Below, piece by piece: positions 24,201-27,190 of a stretch of 64,000 nucleotides of DNA (the first letter of the stretch is position 1; every line of letters starts with the position of its first letter). A program made the translations under genes and the position numbers. This stretch comes from Nostoc sp. FACHB-152 (GTDB lineage: Bacteria > Cyanobacteriota > Cyanobacteriia > Cyanobacteriales > Nostocaceae): contig NZ_JACJRV010000025.1 in NCBI RefSeq assembly GCF_014697475.1, positions 17,852-81,851 of the forward strand, in the 5' to 3' direction. The notes under the pieces are model-generated. The model was not told the origin of the DNA and searched no databases. It saw nothing but the letters and a program-made list of their open reading frames with translations.

Positions 24201-24238
24201 TTCTCCCAAATAATGCGGGAAGTACCCCAAGGGCGTAA
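245..24238 (+). CDS. Giant DUF4347/LktA-like/RTX repeat protein (about 7997 aa)
   Basis: A single uninterrupted 24-kb reading frame begins at ATG 245, preceded by an AAGGAG ribosome binding site. Residues about 95-260 match DUF4347, a caspase-like fold, with His155 in the HVVTHGQPG segment and Cys198 in FYGCNLAQG as the likely dyad. There is no N-terminal signal peptide. Residues about 1030-1830 contain repeated TGDxVxY modules, and about 2470-3740 contain glycine/alanine-rich beta-repeats of roughly 128 residues like those of proteins annotated as leukotoxin LktA family filamentous adhesins. The C-terminal 1200 residues are hemolysin-type GGxGND repeats that should bind calcium. Absence of a signal peptide plus C-terminal RTX repeats suggests type I secretion. 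Inference: a cell-surface or matrix adhesin; DUF4347 may act in self-processing. No dedicated exporter adjoins it. Length and repeats make assembly errors possible, but the frame is intact. Confidence 0.9.
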   Translation: MDDIHGGIDLTLSNQLQNSGVSLPPAPYGLEAKSSLPGGISIVGVELPPVLLEPQVDAIAFSTLDNSALVGNDILTGANSSHALLVGGDWENTPLSEGKQIVVIDPGVEDYQNLLAGVAANIEIVVLDGNKDGVSQIGEFLAQQNNISAIHVVTHGQPGIVQLGTTQLSSDNLAEYGSQLQGWAGALTENADILFYGCNLAQGDQGRAFVDELSWLTGADVAASNDLTGAASLGGDWDLEVSQGTIETPIAFNQHIVQTYDGLLAVSVNLIGNTATFTGDGNNDSLYLRVNASNQLEFSTNGTNFSNDLSLSGAIQPLVISANTLINVNLGGGADSLYIDTSLNNALISSNASLNFIGGAGADTLSGSNTDNTWTITDVIAGNGNLNNVINFSGTENLFGGSAIDIVITDALTTAWNRVSGSLTNAYNIASTEISNAAGVLVSEVNSAIGVTGDVINDIETFLNNLSDDLVDIGSDLTDFINNGIATFEGLLNGAVNAFLTGANYAQVLYTSTIDAANLFIENVITKANDDFLFSSINSANVTIQASPILSDDLILERIKAGELRVRTVTSSDIIDFKDPTESLTINLGLGDDKITVSPLTLNASLTINGGFGFDPSLPFVDYLDGKDTVIFSGNLNLPSKDLTVLTENITVDTGVTISTQKAGENSGNIDLTGTIVNIDSNAKLFTKAIADNKTSGKISIAANVKDFSGISPIDVFPSEDVSVNIASGVQIEGGEISIAASKESQTGILPILIVALQSKEAKINIQGATIKGDSVSINANAADGNILEDDATLVNNLAIQPLINLLDVAGLALTAIGAPAILSAVSVSMRKSDALVSLTDTQIISDGDVSIGADNSVSSVASAGGGLEPARRGRYKANVDSFPFSAGYSKAEGSAQTLLSGTTSIQAGGNVEITSNAETTAEVGASTAVNSSLKARGTTTIKNPTQAFGVSVAVTESSTTSKAIIGENVSIVADGNVKVGATGESNLESKSGVAVFIDGSGAIGVAVGSDKVDIQSLVNGKITAGSVQQQGVDLTTNVNTANDTITLAHHGLKTGDELLYIAADPNNPDTSLTAIGGLVSGQTYKVIVIDENTLKLTQGDTIPLNASRSVGVNPDATQTLNRRNILNFDPATDVNAVTNTITIAGHKFTNGQEVDYWLGNEDAEQISGLSNQDTYAVVNVNGNSFQLAVLDNTLPGATNQTVILNGKTYYILDLELPSKTNSVFSFDPTGTTLVPANTTIDSTSDEIIFSSANSFSTGQKVRYSNGGGSNIGGLSNNTDYYVIRVSGSNDHIKLATSYENAINGVFINNLSGTGVTGTSHSFTGQHQHIFAFEETALAFKPSEAVNNDDGTITFNQDHGWQTGDAVVYRTDSTVKKEAGMTRFSNFALADATLTFNPTSLVEEEPSIDVANNLIFFNEIHNFVTGQRVKYSNGGGSNLGGLSNNTDYFVINTGDNNIQLATSRANALAGIAIDLTSAGTGTSHNFLTNAVDLADNLFVVDNHDFQTGQKVTYVTDGGNAVSGLTNQTEYYVIRINENIFKLATSRANASAGVAIDLTGVGTGTSHTFKTDVFVSLFDASRTAPVVDPVQDTLELKNHGLTNGEKVTYYSSDGDPIPGLTNGSEYSVIVVDANHIQFADTDPNTPLAALQLGNGSSTGISLQYLTTDSKTIEFDPSIVPVLEGTTDTTISMFGHGFKTGDRITYLTGGGTAVGGLTDGKEYIVIRVDDNNFQLADPNSPNTPIAMTAGVATGENHGFERVSRATRGDLPLDGLTSNEIYYVVKVDDRTIRLTDSPITAQAALPIDLTLAAGQTGIHTFAVPGESPGISIVAELESDNRTITESTIGGIPTLTDYLAGTVPPEPKAVKGLIAGASAYLRPAKGSTFSINAAVAVNSFDHNVIAQAGSTAVLKSDADINITASAEQGVQANAQGGVSNEVPGTGGKVVSGSVAVAVGNYDTTVKAIVANGAKLDAKEAISVTSDISYPLLVDSLPFNPNRFDLGSPDDGSIQDELAQAFNGRFGLDNMINTWAVTKNKAGAAPGQAAKVSIAGSIGVSSYLNRSEAIIESGALINQDPLFQNDDQSVEVAANTAMELINIAGIIQLDVKPEPGAIALAIKAKSSPFSLFGNEAGLVGVGGALLIQTLENHTIARIGDGAKIFTGNDGLNVSATEDILSVDLAQTGGNSGLFGVSGSLSFANQNSETIAQIDSGATVVGGDVSVTATSIVDHYNIVGAVQLAKSVGVGVSIGSTAVKRDTAAIIGKRRTDSDQSVGTNGTNFNVSSIDVTATNTGKIWGIGVAGAVVSDIPVLSIPSQPALPSNIGVGISGVIAFNRITDSTQAYINDSGLLNVNGGKIAVKSEDRTGIFSISGAATLVKAGTISAGISGSFSVNELNMKTEASITGATIQQANDLTVEALRDGSVFAFTIGVAVAAAVPTTGGLAGAGTVALSLSDNKITSTTRSYLKGVDVTLPGEVSLNAQDISVIAAIAVGGAGSGAAGVGGAAAALAVAGGVTTNTIDNTVESFIKDSGGSKKIQANLVTLTASDDSTIRAVAGGFAIAIATGAGGAKGAGAVGLGIANNKIGKGNGHAVRAYIDNAVVIAEEDVILKAISTATIEALAMGGAGAGAGGAGGVTGALAGAGAGTENVIQIAIEASIKNNSTVSANNGDVSLTASDSSIVKADAGGIAIAIAASLGAGAKGAASIGAAVATNTVNNSVKALIDGPTVTAQSDVILSATSTAEIDALALGGAGAGAGGAGAGLTGALAGAGAGTVNNINLEIEASLKNNSTVTANNGDVTLTANDNSTINADAGGVAVAIAANLGGGATGSGAIGAAVSTNTVNNSVKALIDDSAVTAQSDVILNATSTAEIDAFALGGAGAGAGGAGAGLTGALAGAGAGTINTINLEIAASVKNTSTVDADTGIVTLTALDTSQIKADAGGVAVAIAASAGAGAAGSGAIGAGIAINNISNTVVAVIDDSLVTAAGDVNLTATAKSQTDKTFDFARAAVNAVNNTISYTNHGLKTGDRVIYRNLGNVGQQLGGLEDGQSYFVIKVDDNTIKLVATNAETTASEPAAIDLTTGTAGTNHRFETLKPRIQAIAIAGAAAGAGTATGAGLAGSGAGAQADNTINNIVEAYIKGSENVTAGDSVNVKASDDSNIQADSGGFAVAIGATATGAAGALSIGASLSDNTIGDSGIKLTNHGLNTGDAVVYNGTGDAIGGLVKGQIYYVIKLDDNRIQLAATLNEATGSNNGTPNDTSDDIFVKPIILDRTVAGASHSLTKGGTVKNFSQEDVFQSLVRATIIDSNVTAANDVILSAISAAQIDALAIGGAASGAGTGAGLAGALAGAGAGSTNAIAQVIIASIENNSDVTATNGDVDLLAVDTSKIKADAGGVAISVAVSLAGTAGAASVGLAISDNNIGNKTKAYIDSSTVNAASDVDLDANSTAEINAFTFGGAGAVSVSVGAGAGAASAAGAGSTNTIANVIEAYILDSSGVKASLGSVSLSATDDAKIQATAHGGSLALSGSDTVSVSLSIAAVDANNTLSNQVRSFIDNSTVEALNGTVTVIADSNSSINSEAVAASVGGAISLFSGGFSGAGAGATNNIGNTIEAAIKDNSTVRTRNTLRVTATDNSSISSDVGAGSLAFGAVGGSIGVSVTDNTINNSVRAFIDGLVTVTNGNVEITADSTATANSFAIATSIAASVFGGFAGAGSDAKTTIGGTVEAYLGTAGRLTVNSATGDAIIKATSNQNTTTKASGTAISLGAVGAAVGVTLADTTFNGITRAYSQGEIAAANDFTVEAQNIGTATTETFALSAAIGGFFNVSGTGTKASANITPTVTAYVVVPATVTMNLTGDLSVRAVSELAADAKAQGVAASTGAGIGSSQATVTVAANLDAYVGGKINARSLAIIANLSGEKAQAFASGSSGGLLLGVDSTSTSVINNSSTQSYVLDNANLNINNATNVTAISTTNQKAESNSAAGGIIAVGVSKSNVSTNTNTEAYFGSGVRLIGGTLNISAVGADTNLALTTAGSGGIGAGTSASATTSNTSTTLAKIKDDLSGNSSNTIDIDLSSRGAGTLTIGAKHTANFDTQIKTGAGGVIAGSGAANNNQVISAVESGVGNNVNIKAKDIAIDATNRVRKNLVGGGENLKGTTGGLASGAGADSETTISLSTLTTVGNNAVLTVVGNTASNDTITLRSLNDINVTDKVTLTTGGAVSGADATATVRSLSDLAKVAVGTGATLQSTGGIDISARGQGDIKIQVNAETYGIGTVAIANSKIDLKPTNEIAIGNNAKIRAGGNLNLSAGTDTNFNRDSYTLESRTDTFAGSAIPISSINAEAYLLQENKITVASGAILETARDAKLHAERDGFANLIAQAKAVNWFNALGNAIDKLLGGGGTEQYEGFSKSEAHGTVQVDGTVRTGINRNLTLELNAWDRDTGTITNFTKSDGINFTVTLEKVQSNLEKALEQAKAELIKYGDTNATLKTFYEGEIARIQAALAAEGLLQTGGPDGLTNRVEQYAITVTVDPILAQAGTIDIRSDQLQGNGVFDAPGDASVNILNHTPAFIKILGITIPEQNGGLFLNGVEVSAAVSLSAIKGEINAENSRNATQDNQSNLSGESLVVAGVAAFSSITGGGSANEPLIQVINDFDVTSITNDIYPWPDITVLGDIENLGGDLVLRTLASGQGDITVKGRIRVQNSIIEAGGSATFDLPGEGTSFPVAGEDYAKWLSVTGGAKPPGTGGITQANQAGIDSILNQIPTNVSLYGDRIFINAEYVNINGIIQSGKSDYELTLSAATIQEIDDLLKAGTTGIVTLKTITNKDFLVRYDVANNQIILEELRVSGGSIDITGHILNSANGEIKLLGGYGKINVTNNTPYDLVIKRLDVSQSGAGTLVLKDKAKGTSANPFVTIYQKTANGVTITTDNGSGSVVSQGSNNSTYNPKSGWRYGWSIGKETRTRTTTTYGTSSWLGIDALAKDPDTVVGTPKVENITEPQLLPEGSYYFLDANNTTRYDFVKPDPVTLAQRTYTGDSWTESTWYGTKTYYQQVISETRQQEIYTHTIEADRAIKINFIGYDEGAISVQSQGNILLDGPILNPTGTTSLSSDKSIKQGSDNGYVGGRRVELSAVTGIGSEQAIQTDVANESTASVKATTSDGTIQISEIVGDLAVDQISAGGGKDVTVTAQAGIKKANEGLISGGSITLNALGGNIGASGQSIVLESGTTLKDKVNITATGDIFLKEKTGDLRVEKIETIGNVTVEVSQGSIVDANQEAQRDDRTINELRAGVWSDLQLTAGTGATAKIAETINAFAQVKEQEYNTYWQYRNTQANPSVYDSNHQVTLTNEEVVFYDNFYREQGIAQNLSGAALNQFVQNAITTLENSRTLQYHTLHAQYGQFGNTFNDNFTYTLTAEEDTALRGSIKVWTEEELIYTLSAGLLKAVSDTQVSIEDPNIIGNNVTLITSGGVGKSDGQTVIDLSVQPVQLTSDDRIKLAAAERDDLVYLGGDPVTTTVNFTDNGSADTITRTDTGSWITDGFQAGMYIFIEGNSTNATDDGQYYQIASVTATTITLTASTSLRTESGVSVTIAPVVLDPSAAGAVVTAVIIKEREDIDVDALGDINVTAGADVFLGSELNINLNQIQAQEQVRIKTGQSIVNGGAADLINVISSELILEAGQGSIGTASDRLDINLTANGTLTARANNDVYISETSGNMNLEGVFSKTGGVYLNAAQGSIVDALNHDFTKIQANRVELTAGAAIGENGDNLEIDVVGTGTLTATAQNTIWIAETFGDLNIRNVLSRTGDVNLRAQLSILDAVDLNNPLDPNSGDDTTGPASKPKADIIGNNISLTAVLGGIGLSGNDLDINSAFSGAGTLTASSGFANIYIIETAGDLSLNQVGTGTGATAFITVPAGSILDGNSDPNGFNIISGKTFLVASQNIGAANRAITTEIGNIEAKSTAGSTWVSNTGALTIGGVVDSTDPGMVAGGSINLTASSPITVTENQQAGAEIIVWATDDNNDSDVDGTATPADDDADFLIVKSGIKIESTGSYVRLLAGDDLTVEAGAIVKAADYVELYGDYQGAVDASGSKIQVLGTVEANTRIDISGDANSDRFLLDGSIIAPVVNLNAGAADDEIVTSGTITATNSINFFGQAGEDEIKLWGNLSATEITIDAGSENDTILLNPENTEGNALTLAGDTSILGGTGTDFIQVFKLPSLDKASRILPGRNTPGRDTLDLDGQGDADTYEISITGTSTDYIINVFDTGTTGADTLTVFGTETADNLLMRASDREFVDGGVAFVAALHSDPTTDVERINYNKNIEQLTVDAQGGDDQITLDNNWTQTTVKGGLGNDSFQVGQVFKTERDVAKANLAFEDEFATTQTTRGFLSNGVSFTTTIEGEAGEDTFVVFRNTATLDLAGGDGNDLFVIRSFAEEGSSDSAVDAGAGADTVEYVVNAALNITGGAGIDTLRVIGTEFGDNFVVAANGIFGAGRSITYDGIEILEIDGAEGDDKFFVLSTSNLVTTKLFGGLGSDSFSIGGDSAAVVGADGALVAQAGTHKLDSIAGALFIDGFSGQGSAGGLGDPVILPGETNQRPATGNVLAYNGTGAASAIDNLTVETSDLQAFIAANPAIADISALVGRTLEISKGKGINRFWLIVGVAAGSLPGQTVLTLQNASLPASEWELPDSNSEFAITNLSPNFFVNENNSRDTVTVFNDGSTANGVGTLSASTLTGFGMNPAGINYGSLEVVELLLGQGDEELTVTGTADGAITSVHGGGGNDKITVSDRGGTDARGLDAPLAIFGDTSADASRYSGTGTTIQPGLAWNFNNPGNDTIDASLSSDNVVIYGGAGNDSIRGSQAGDQIAGGSGNDNIQGEAGNDIIYGDSGFNVDLVGRTLSVPTTETAGQDAIAGNAGDDIIFGDHGIVTQTAATPKLLSTDNVQRIETTNASGGANDNIQGNTGNDRILGGAGADNITGDDNADILIGDNGVIDFVINDSNLATVDIIQTTNATIGSADVISGNAGDDTILGGALGDNIDGGNENNLILGDNGAITYTNGAVSQIASTDFALGGDDSITTTTGADIIVGGIGSDVITAADGNNILLGDNGTISIAANGLSLIDTTAPEVGGNDVISTGTNNDVVLAGSGNDTVTAGDGQNLVIGDNGTATYAAGVLQRLETTDPTLGGNDSITTGEGEDIVLAGVGSDTVTTNSANDIVLGDNGIVDYVGTDGNAADIDLITTTNPNNGGNDNISTGAGNDFVLAGTGADTVSSGSSNDLIFGDHGEVRGDISANALPLNTASDPFTFTSLNTQNSEGGGNDSLVGDGGEDIILGGQGNDTITGNAGDDDIWGGHNVAGGQDGDDILDGGAGNDAIAGDNAKILRKGNSISSRIRTLSNGTIYDSNGNPLVTAASQANPTGVSEREIVLYDHSDTPLPQTSGNDSIAGGADDDVIFGQLGNDTIQGDGSTSINVSTTSQSVEDFGGVGTDGDDYIEGNGGNDLIFGNLGQDDIIGDSSSLFGLINPSDRPTGADIIFGGAGTQTARNHLGNLSSQGHALDADTILGDNGIIYRLVGTNGTATGNFITFTYDNYDPNLKIIPRAVRWLDYTPGDNGTGDRGFADIISGEGGDDQIHGMTGNDVLFGNGQDDDLFGEDGADRLYGGAGEDGIVGDNGMIRTSRNGSTETLYGLTTPNLQVTLSASNEVGAVEYITGRLTKAFVSIAWTQGGNDVIYGGLGDDFIHGGAGDDAISGAEALAAFYNADPVTNLNPLGYNATTRKLAAYNANNPYAKINGFLLNFEATDSAGVKIEDGKDRIFGDLGNDWLVGGTGKDRLFGGLGDDLINADDNLDTNGGLNNQPDAPAYADPDFVYGGGGLDVMIANTGGDRLIDWNGEFNSYFVPFSQFGAPTVIRIPNNNWKTFVTNLGRTSGADQSLTEPNGEVGLVNSDTGAPRDPQPGTQPGQIDTNGSPENDTGILPNNAGSTPRA
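3340..5720 (+). repeat. Array of TGD(x)VxY modules inside the giant protein
   Basis: The translated region repeats a 70-110 residue pattern: a short beta segment, HGLKTGD or HNFVTGQ, VxY, a Gly-rich turn, IGGLxxxTxYYVI, then a residue string such as IQLATSRANA and a conserved TGTSHxF ending. About eight to ten units are seen. Two further copies lie at about 9290-9530 and 9840-10110, embedded in the downstream alanine/glycine repeat region. Units differ clearly in DNA sequence except for stretches such as 4010-4080 and 4520-4590, so the array is old with some recent homogenisation. Confidence 0.75.
7650..11450 (+). repeat. Tandem ~128-residue Gly/Ala-rich beta-repeats inside the giant protein
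   Basis: Each unit reads approximately TNTVNNSVKALID, VTAQSDVxLxATSTAEIDA, GGAGAGAGGAGAGLTGALAGAGAG, NNSTVTANNGDVTLTA, INADAGGVAVAIAA. The spacing between equivalent points at 8411 and 8795 is 384 bp, i.e. 128 codons. About nine units can be recognised, and two adjacent ones (about 8400-8560 and 8785-8945) are nearly identical in DNA, implying recent duplication or gene conversion. The strict periodicity suits a beta-helix or beta-solenoid stalk. Confidence 0.75.
20780..23900 (+). repeat. RTX-type calcium-binding repeats (C-terminus of giant protein)
   Basis: Repeated GGxGNDxI nonapeptide-like motifs (for example GGAGNDSIRG, GGSGNDNIQG, GEAGNDIIYG) begin near 20820 and continue to about 23900. 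Between 21200 and 22150 they are organised in larger units of 65-75 residues, each ending in LGDNG and containing a segment like ETTDPTLGGNDSITTG. Such repeats form calcium-dependent parallel beta-rolls in type I secreted proteins. Confidence 0.85.
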
Positions 24239-24395
24239 TATCGTGTCCGGTTAAAGACTTATCATTAAGGCCGCAGGGGGGAGGCAGCGCGGTGGACGGG
24301 TTTCCCGGCATAAAGCGACTGCCGTGGTAGGGGAGAGAATTTTCTCGTTTCTGCACAGATGTATGGAATCACAACTGATTAGCCGGACATGATAT
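24238..24395. mobile_element. MITE-like element with 17-bp terminal inverted repeats
   Basis: ATATCGTGTCCGGTTAA at 24238-24254 is matched in inverted orientation by 24379-24395, with 2 mismatches in 17. The 158-bp element contains no coding capacity, begins at the last base of the giant gene's stop codon and ends 30 bp before the next gene. A separate GC-rich hairpin repeat (24283-24323) lies inside it. Non-autonomous transposon is the likeliest reading; the mobilising transposase is not in the window. Confidence 0.6.
24283..24323. repeat. Hairpin repeat with GGGTTTCCC core, copy 1
   Basis: GGCAGCGC and GCG(A)CTGCC arms flank GGACGGGTTTCCCGGC. It belongs to the same family as the hairpins at 30396-30436, 54958-54994 and 54997-55022, which share the core but have different, self-complementary arms. 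Confidence 0.6.
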
Positions 24396-24425
24396 AAATC
24401 TGAGAAAAAACAAAGGACTTGAAAA

Positions 24426-25145
24426 GTGACCAAGCAACTACTAATCTACGAACAAACAACGCCCATTACCCAGGAAAGACATGGCAACTGGTCAGTCAAA
24501 ACAGGCACAGACTACAGTTTTGCACGACAGATAAATTCAGTCCCCTTAATGGCGGTGGAGTTTCCCAAAGCTGCCACAGAATATGCCATTGTGTTTACGG
24601 GGACAGAAACATCAATAATGCCAGTGGCTATCTTGGGAATTAAAGAGCAGGAAAACCTTTACCTAAAAGAAACAGGAGATTGGCAAGCAAAATATATTCC
24701 CGCTTTTATCCGTCGTTACCCGTTTGTATTTTCTAGTAATGACGAGGGAAATACTTTTACACTTTGCATTGATGAAGGGTTTGCTGGGTGCAATCAAGAA
24801 GGACGCGGCGAACGACTTTTTGATACCCAAGGAACGCCAACCCAATATCTAGAAAGTGTTCTGGCATTTCTCAAAGAGTTCCAGATGCAACATCAGCGCA
24901 CACAAGTCTTTTGTAATAAGCTCAAAGCACTAGATTTGCTGGAACCGATGAGGGTCAAGTTTACCCTAGATACAGGCGAGCAATCATCTTTAGCAGGTTT
25001 TATGGCAGTTAACCGCGATCGCTTAAATCAGCTTTCGGGGGAGCAGCTTGTAGACCTTTTACAGACAAATGAACTGGAATTGCTCTACTTACATCTACAA
25101 TCAATGCGTAATTTCAACACAATGGTTGAACGAATTGCACAATGA
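24426..25145 (+). CDS. SapC family protein
   Basis: This 239-residue protein matches the SapC family: an N-terminal YEQTTPI/HGNWSV segment, SFARQINSVPLMAVEFPKAA followed by YAIVFTG, a central WQAKYIPAFIRRYPF motif and a C-terminal LYLHLQSMRNFNTMVERIA helix. The family is named after a protein encoded beside Campylobacter surface-layer genes, but its biochemical role is not established. The chosen start is GTG 24426, preceded by AAGGA at good spacing. No signal peptide or membrane segment is visible. It is the first gene of a plus-strand operon and its stop overlaps the start of the methyltransferase gene (ATGA), so the two are translationally coupled. It follows a giant surface-type protein gene, but a MITE-like element lies between them, so a functional link is only a guess. 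Confidence 0.8.
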   Translation: MTKQLLIYEQTTPITQERHGNWSVKTGTDYSFARQINSVPLMAVEFPKAATEYAIVFTGTETSIMPVAILGIKEQENLYLKETGDWQAKYIPAFIRRYPFVFSSNDEGNTFTLCIDEGFAGCNQEGRGERLFDTQGTPTQYLESVLAFLKEFQMQHQRTQVFCNKLKALDLLEPMRVKFTLDTGEQSSLAGFMAVNRDRLNQLSGEQLVDLLQTNELELLYLHLQSMRNFNTMVERIAQ

Positions 25146-26179
25146 ATTCCCAAAATGCGCTCGCCTACCTCTGCGTTGATGAGTTTATTGATACCTTCGT
25201 CAAGGCGCAAGTACTGAAAAGTGCTTTTGAAATCGGAGTGATCGACTATTTACAGCAAAATCAACCTTGTACGCTGGATACTCTCGAACGCAAACTTCCA
25301 GGCGATCACACGGGAATAGCCTTATTGGTCGATTTACTCAAGGTCAATGGGGTGATCAAAGAAGACAACGGTCAGATTCAACTCAGTTCCCAATTTGCGA
25401 TCGCTTTACAGTATCGCGATTTGCTGCAAGTTAAACTGGAATTTGCCAATTTGATTGCCCCTGACTTTGCCAACCATTTCACCTTATTACTAGAAAATTC
25501 ACACCAATTCATGGAGCGATCGCAACTCTTTGATCTGTTTGGCTATCATCGATGTTTTGAACCGACTCCAGAAAACTATGAATTAACAAAGCGTTGGCTG
25601 CGAATCACCACAACCCTAACCAAATATGAGGCACAGGTATGTTTGCAATATCATGACTTTAGTCAGTACAAACGCATTCTGGATATTGGCGGTAATAGTG
25701 GTGAATTTGTCCTCCAAATCTGCAAGCAACACCCAAAACTACTAGCAACGGTGATTGATTTACCTCTGGTTTGCGATCTTGGTCAAGCTCATGTGGCACA
25801 AGAACCAGAAGCTAACAGAATCAACTTTATCAAAGGAAATGCCTTAGTAGACGCTTTGCCCACAGAAGTTAATCTAATTACTTTTAAATCTATACTTCAC
25901 GATTGGCCAGAAGAAGCAACTGGGCAATTCATTGCCAATGCCAGTAAATCCCTAGCACCTGGCGGCAAATTACTGATTTTTGAAAGGGGAAAAATAGAAT
26001 TGACAGATCGGCCTTTGCCTTATTGCTTACTTCCCATGCTCCTCTTATTTCGTTATTTTCGTTCTCCCTTAGTTTACCAAAGACAATTAGAAGCTCAAGG
26101 ATTTGAGGAGATTACTATCCAATCAATTAACTTGGAAATGCCATTCTTTCTCATAATCGCTAAAAAAAGCAAAGTTTAA
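25142..26179 (+). CDS. SAM-dependent methyltransferase, plant O-methyltransferase (family 2) type
   Basis: The 345-residue protein has an N-terminal winged-helix/dimerisation domain (residues about 10-100, with QVLKSAFEIGVIDYL and the helix VDLLKVNGVI) and a C-terminal Rossmann methyltransferase domain. The SAM-binding loop is ILDIGGNSGEFVLQI near residue 180, followed by the acidic residue in VIDLPLV. A histidine-aspartate pair in SILHDWPEE near residue 250 matches the catalytic base position of this family. Enzymes of this type usually methylate hydroxyl groups on aromatic or polyketide-like metabolites; the substrate here is unknown. The start ATG overlaps the stop of the SapC gene. Grouping with a radical SAM gene points to a small-molecule or peptide modification pathway. 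Confidence 0.85.
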   Translation: MNSQNALAYLCVDEFIDTFVKAQVLKSAFEIGVIDYLQQNQPCTLDTLERKLPGDHTGIALLVDLLKVNGVIKEDNGQIQLSSQFAIALQYRDLLQVKLEFANLIAPDFANHFTLLLENSHQFMERSQLFDLFGYHRCFEPTPENYELTKRWLRITTTLTKYEAQVCLQYHDFSQYKRILDIGGNSGEFVLQICKQHPKLLATVIDLPLVCDLGQAHVAQEPEANRINFIKGNALVDALPTEVNLITFKSILHDWPEEATGQFIANASKSLAPGGKLLIFERGKIELTDRPLPYCLLPMLLLFRYFRSPLVYQRQLEAQGFEEITIQSINLEMPFFLIIAKKSKV

Positions 26180-26265
26180 TCAAATAACTACTCCAATCTA
26201 ATAGAAACTAAATTAATAATAAAACATAATAATTTTTTATCTAAAAACTATTAATCTGCAAATTT

Positions 26266-27183
26266 ATGGGATATTTTGACCCAAAAGAATATGTTGAATT
26301 CACCATGCACTTTCGCTGCAACCTCAAATGCGAACATTGCATGATTGAAGGGACAATGGATTGGCTCAAACCGGAATCGATGGAACGTTTTCAGGAAATC
26401 CTGAGCTATAATCAGCAACACCGACGCTGGAAGGGGGCAATCTTCACAGGCTCGGAAATTACCCTCAGTCCAAATTTACCAGATTTAGCTCGCATGGCTC
26501 GCCAGAACGGATTTGAACACGTTCGCATCCAAACTAACGGCATCCGGCTAGCAGACGAGAATTATTGCCGGGAATTAGTAGAGGCGGGTATCGATGAATA
26601 CTTTGTCAGTGTGATGGCAGCAGATGCCGAAACCCACGATGCGATCGCACTTGTTAGGGGAGCTTTTGCGAAAATGATGCGCGGATTAGAAAATTTAGAT
26701 GCTTATGAGAATGTATTCCTATTAACAAATACAGTCATAACCAAGCGTAGTTACCGTGACTTGCCTAAAATAGTAGATCGTTTAGCACACCTACGCAGAT
26801 TGGTACAAATGGATTTTTGGAATTACTGGCCGATGAATGAAACGGATGAAAAAGACCTAATAGTTCCGTATACAGACATACTTCCTTTTCTTAAGGAAGC
26901 GATCGCCAACGCTTGGCAAAAAGGTCTGGCGATAGAAGTCAAAAACTTTCCAGAGTGTCTTTTAAAAGAGCATAGCAAAGCTTTAAACAACGATCAACCC
27001 AAGCTTTTTATTGATGATGCTTTTTGGACAGAGTTCATGCGTAACGGTTTTCACCAGTGTATCCACCGTGAACAATGTGGTTCTCGTCAGTGTCTCGGAC
27101 TGAATACAGCCTATATCAAAAAGTTCGGCTGGCAAGAAGACATTCTCTCTCCTCTGCCTATACAAACTCCATTCATAGCCTAA
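26266..27183 (+). CDS. Radical SAM protein
   Basis: The 305-residue protein carries the radical SAM cluster motif CNLKCEHC (Cys18, Cys22, Cys25) within an N-terminal partial TIM barrel; FTGSEITLSPNL occupies the place of the usual GGEP strand. A C-terminal CIHREQCGSRQC segment has three cysteines and may ligate part of an auxiliary cluster, although it is shorter than a canonical SPASM domain. Radical SAM enzymes cleave S-adenosylmethionine to start radical chemistry on peptides, cofactors or lipids. It follows the methyltransferase by 86 bp of A/T-rich DNA and is followed 7 bp later by the first unknown protein. The substrate cannot be told from sequence; no short precursor peptide gene is visible next to it. 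Confidence 0.85.
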   Translation: MGYFDPKEYVEFTMHFRCNLKCEHCMIEGTMDWLKPESMERFQEILSYNQQHRRWKGAIFTGSEITLSPNLPDLARMARQNGFEHVRIQTNGIRLADENYCRELVEAGIDEYFVSVMAADAETHDAIALVRGAFAKMMRGLENLDAYENVFLLTNTVITKRSYRDLPKIVDRLAHLRRLVQMDFWNYWPMNETDEKDLIVPYTDILPFLKEAIANAWQKGLAIEVKNFPECLLKEHSKALNNDQPKLFIDDAFWTEFMRNGFHQCIHREQCGSRQCLGLNTAYIKKFGWQEDILSPLPIQTPFIA

Positions 27184-27190
27184 AAGTACA

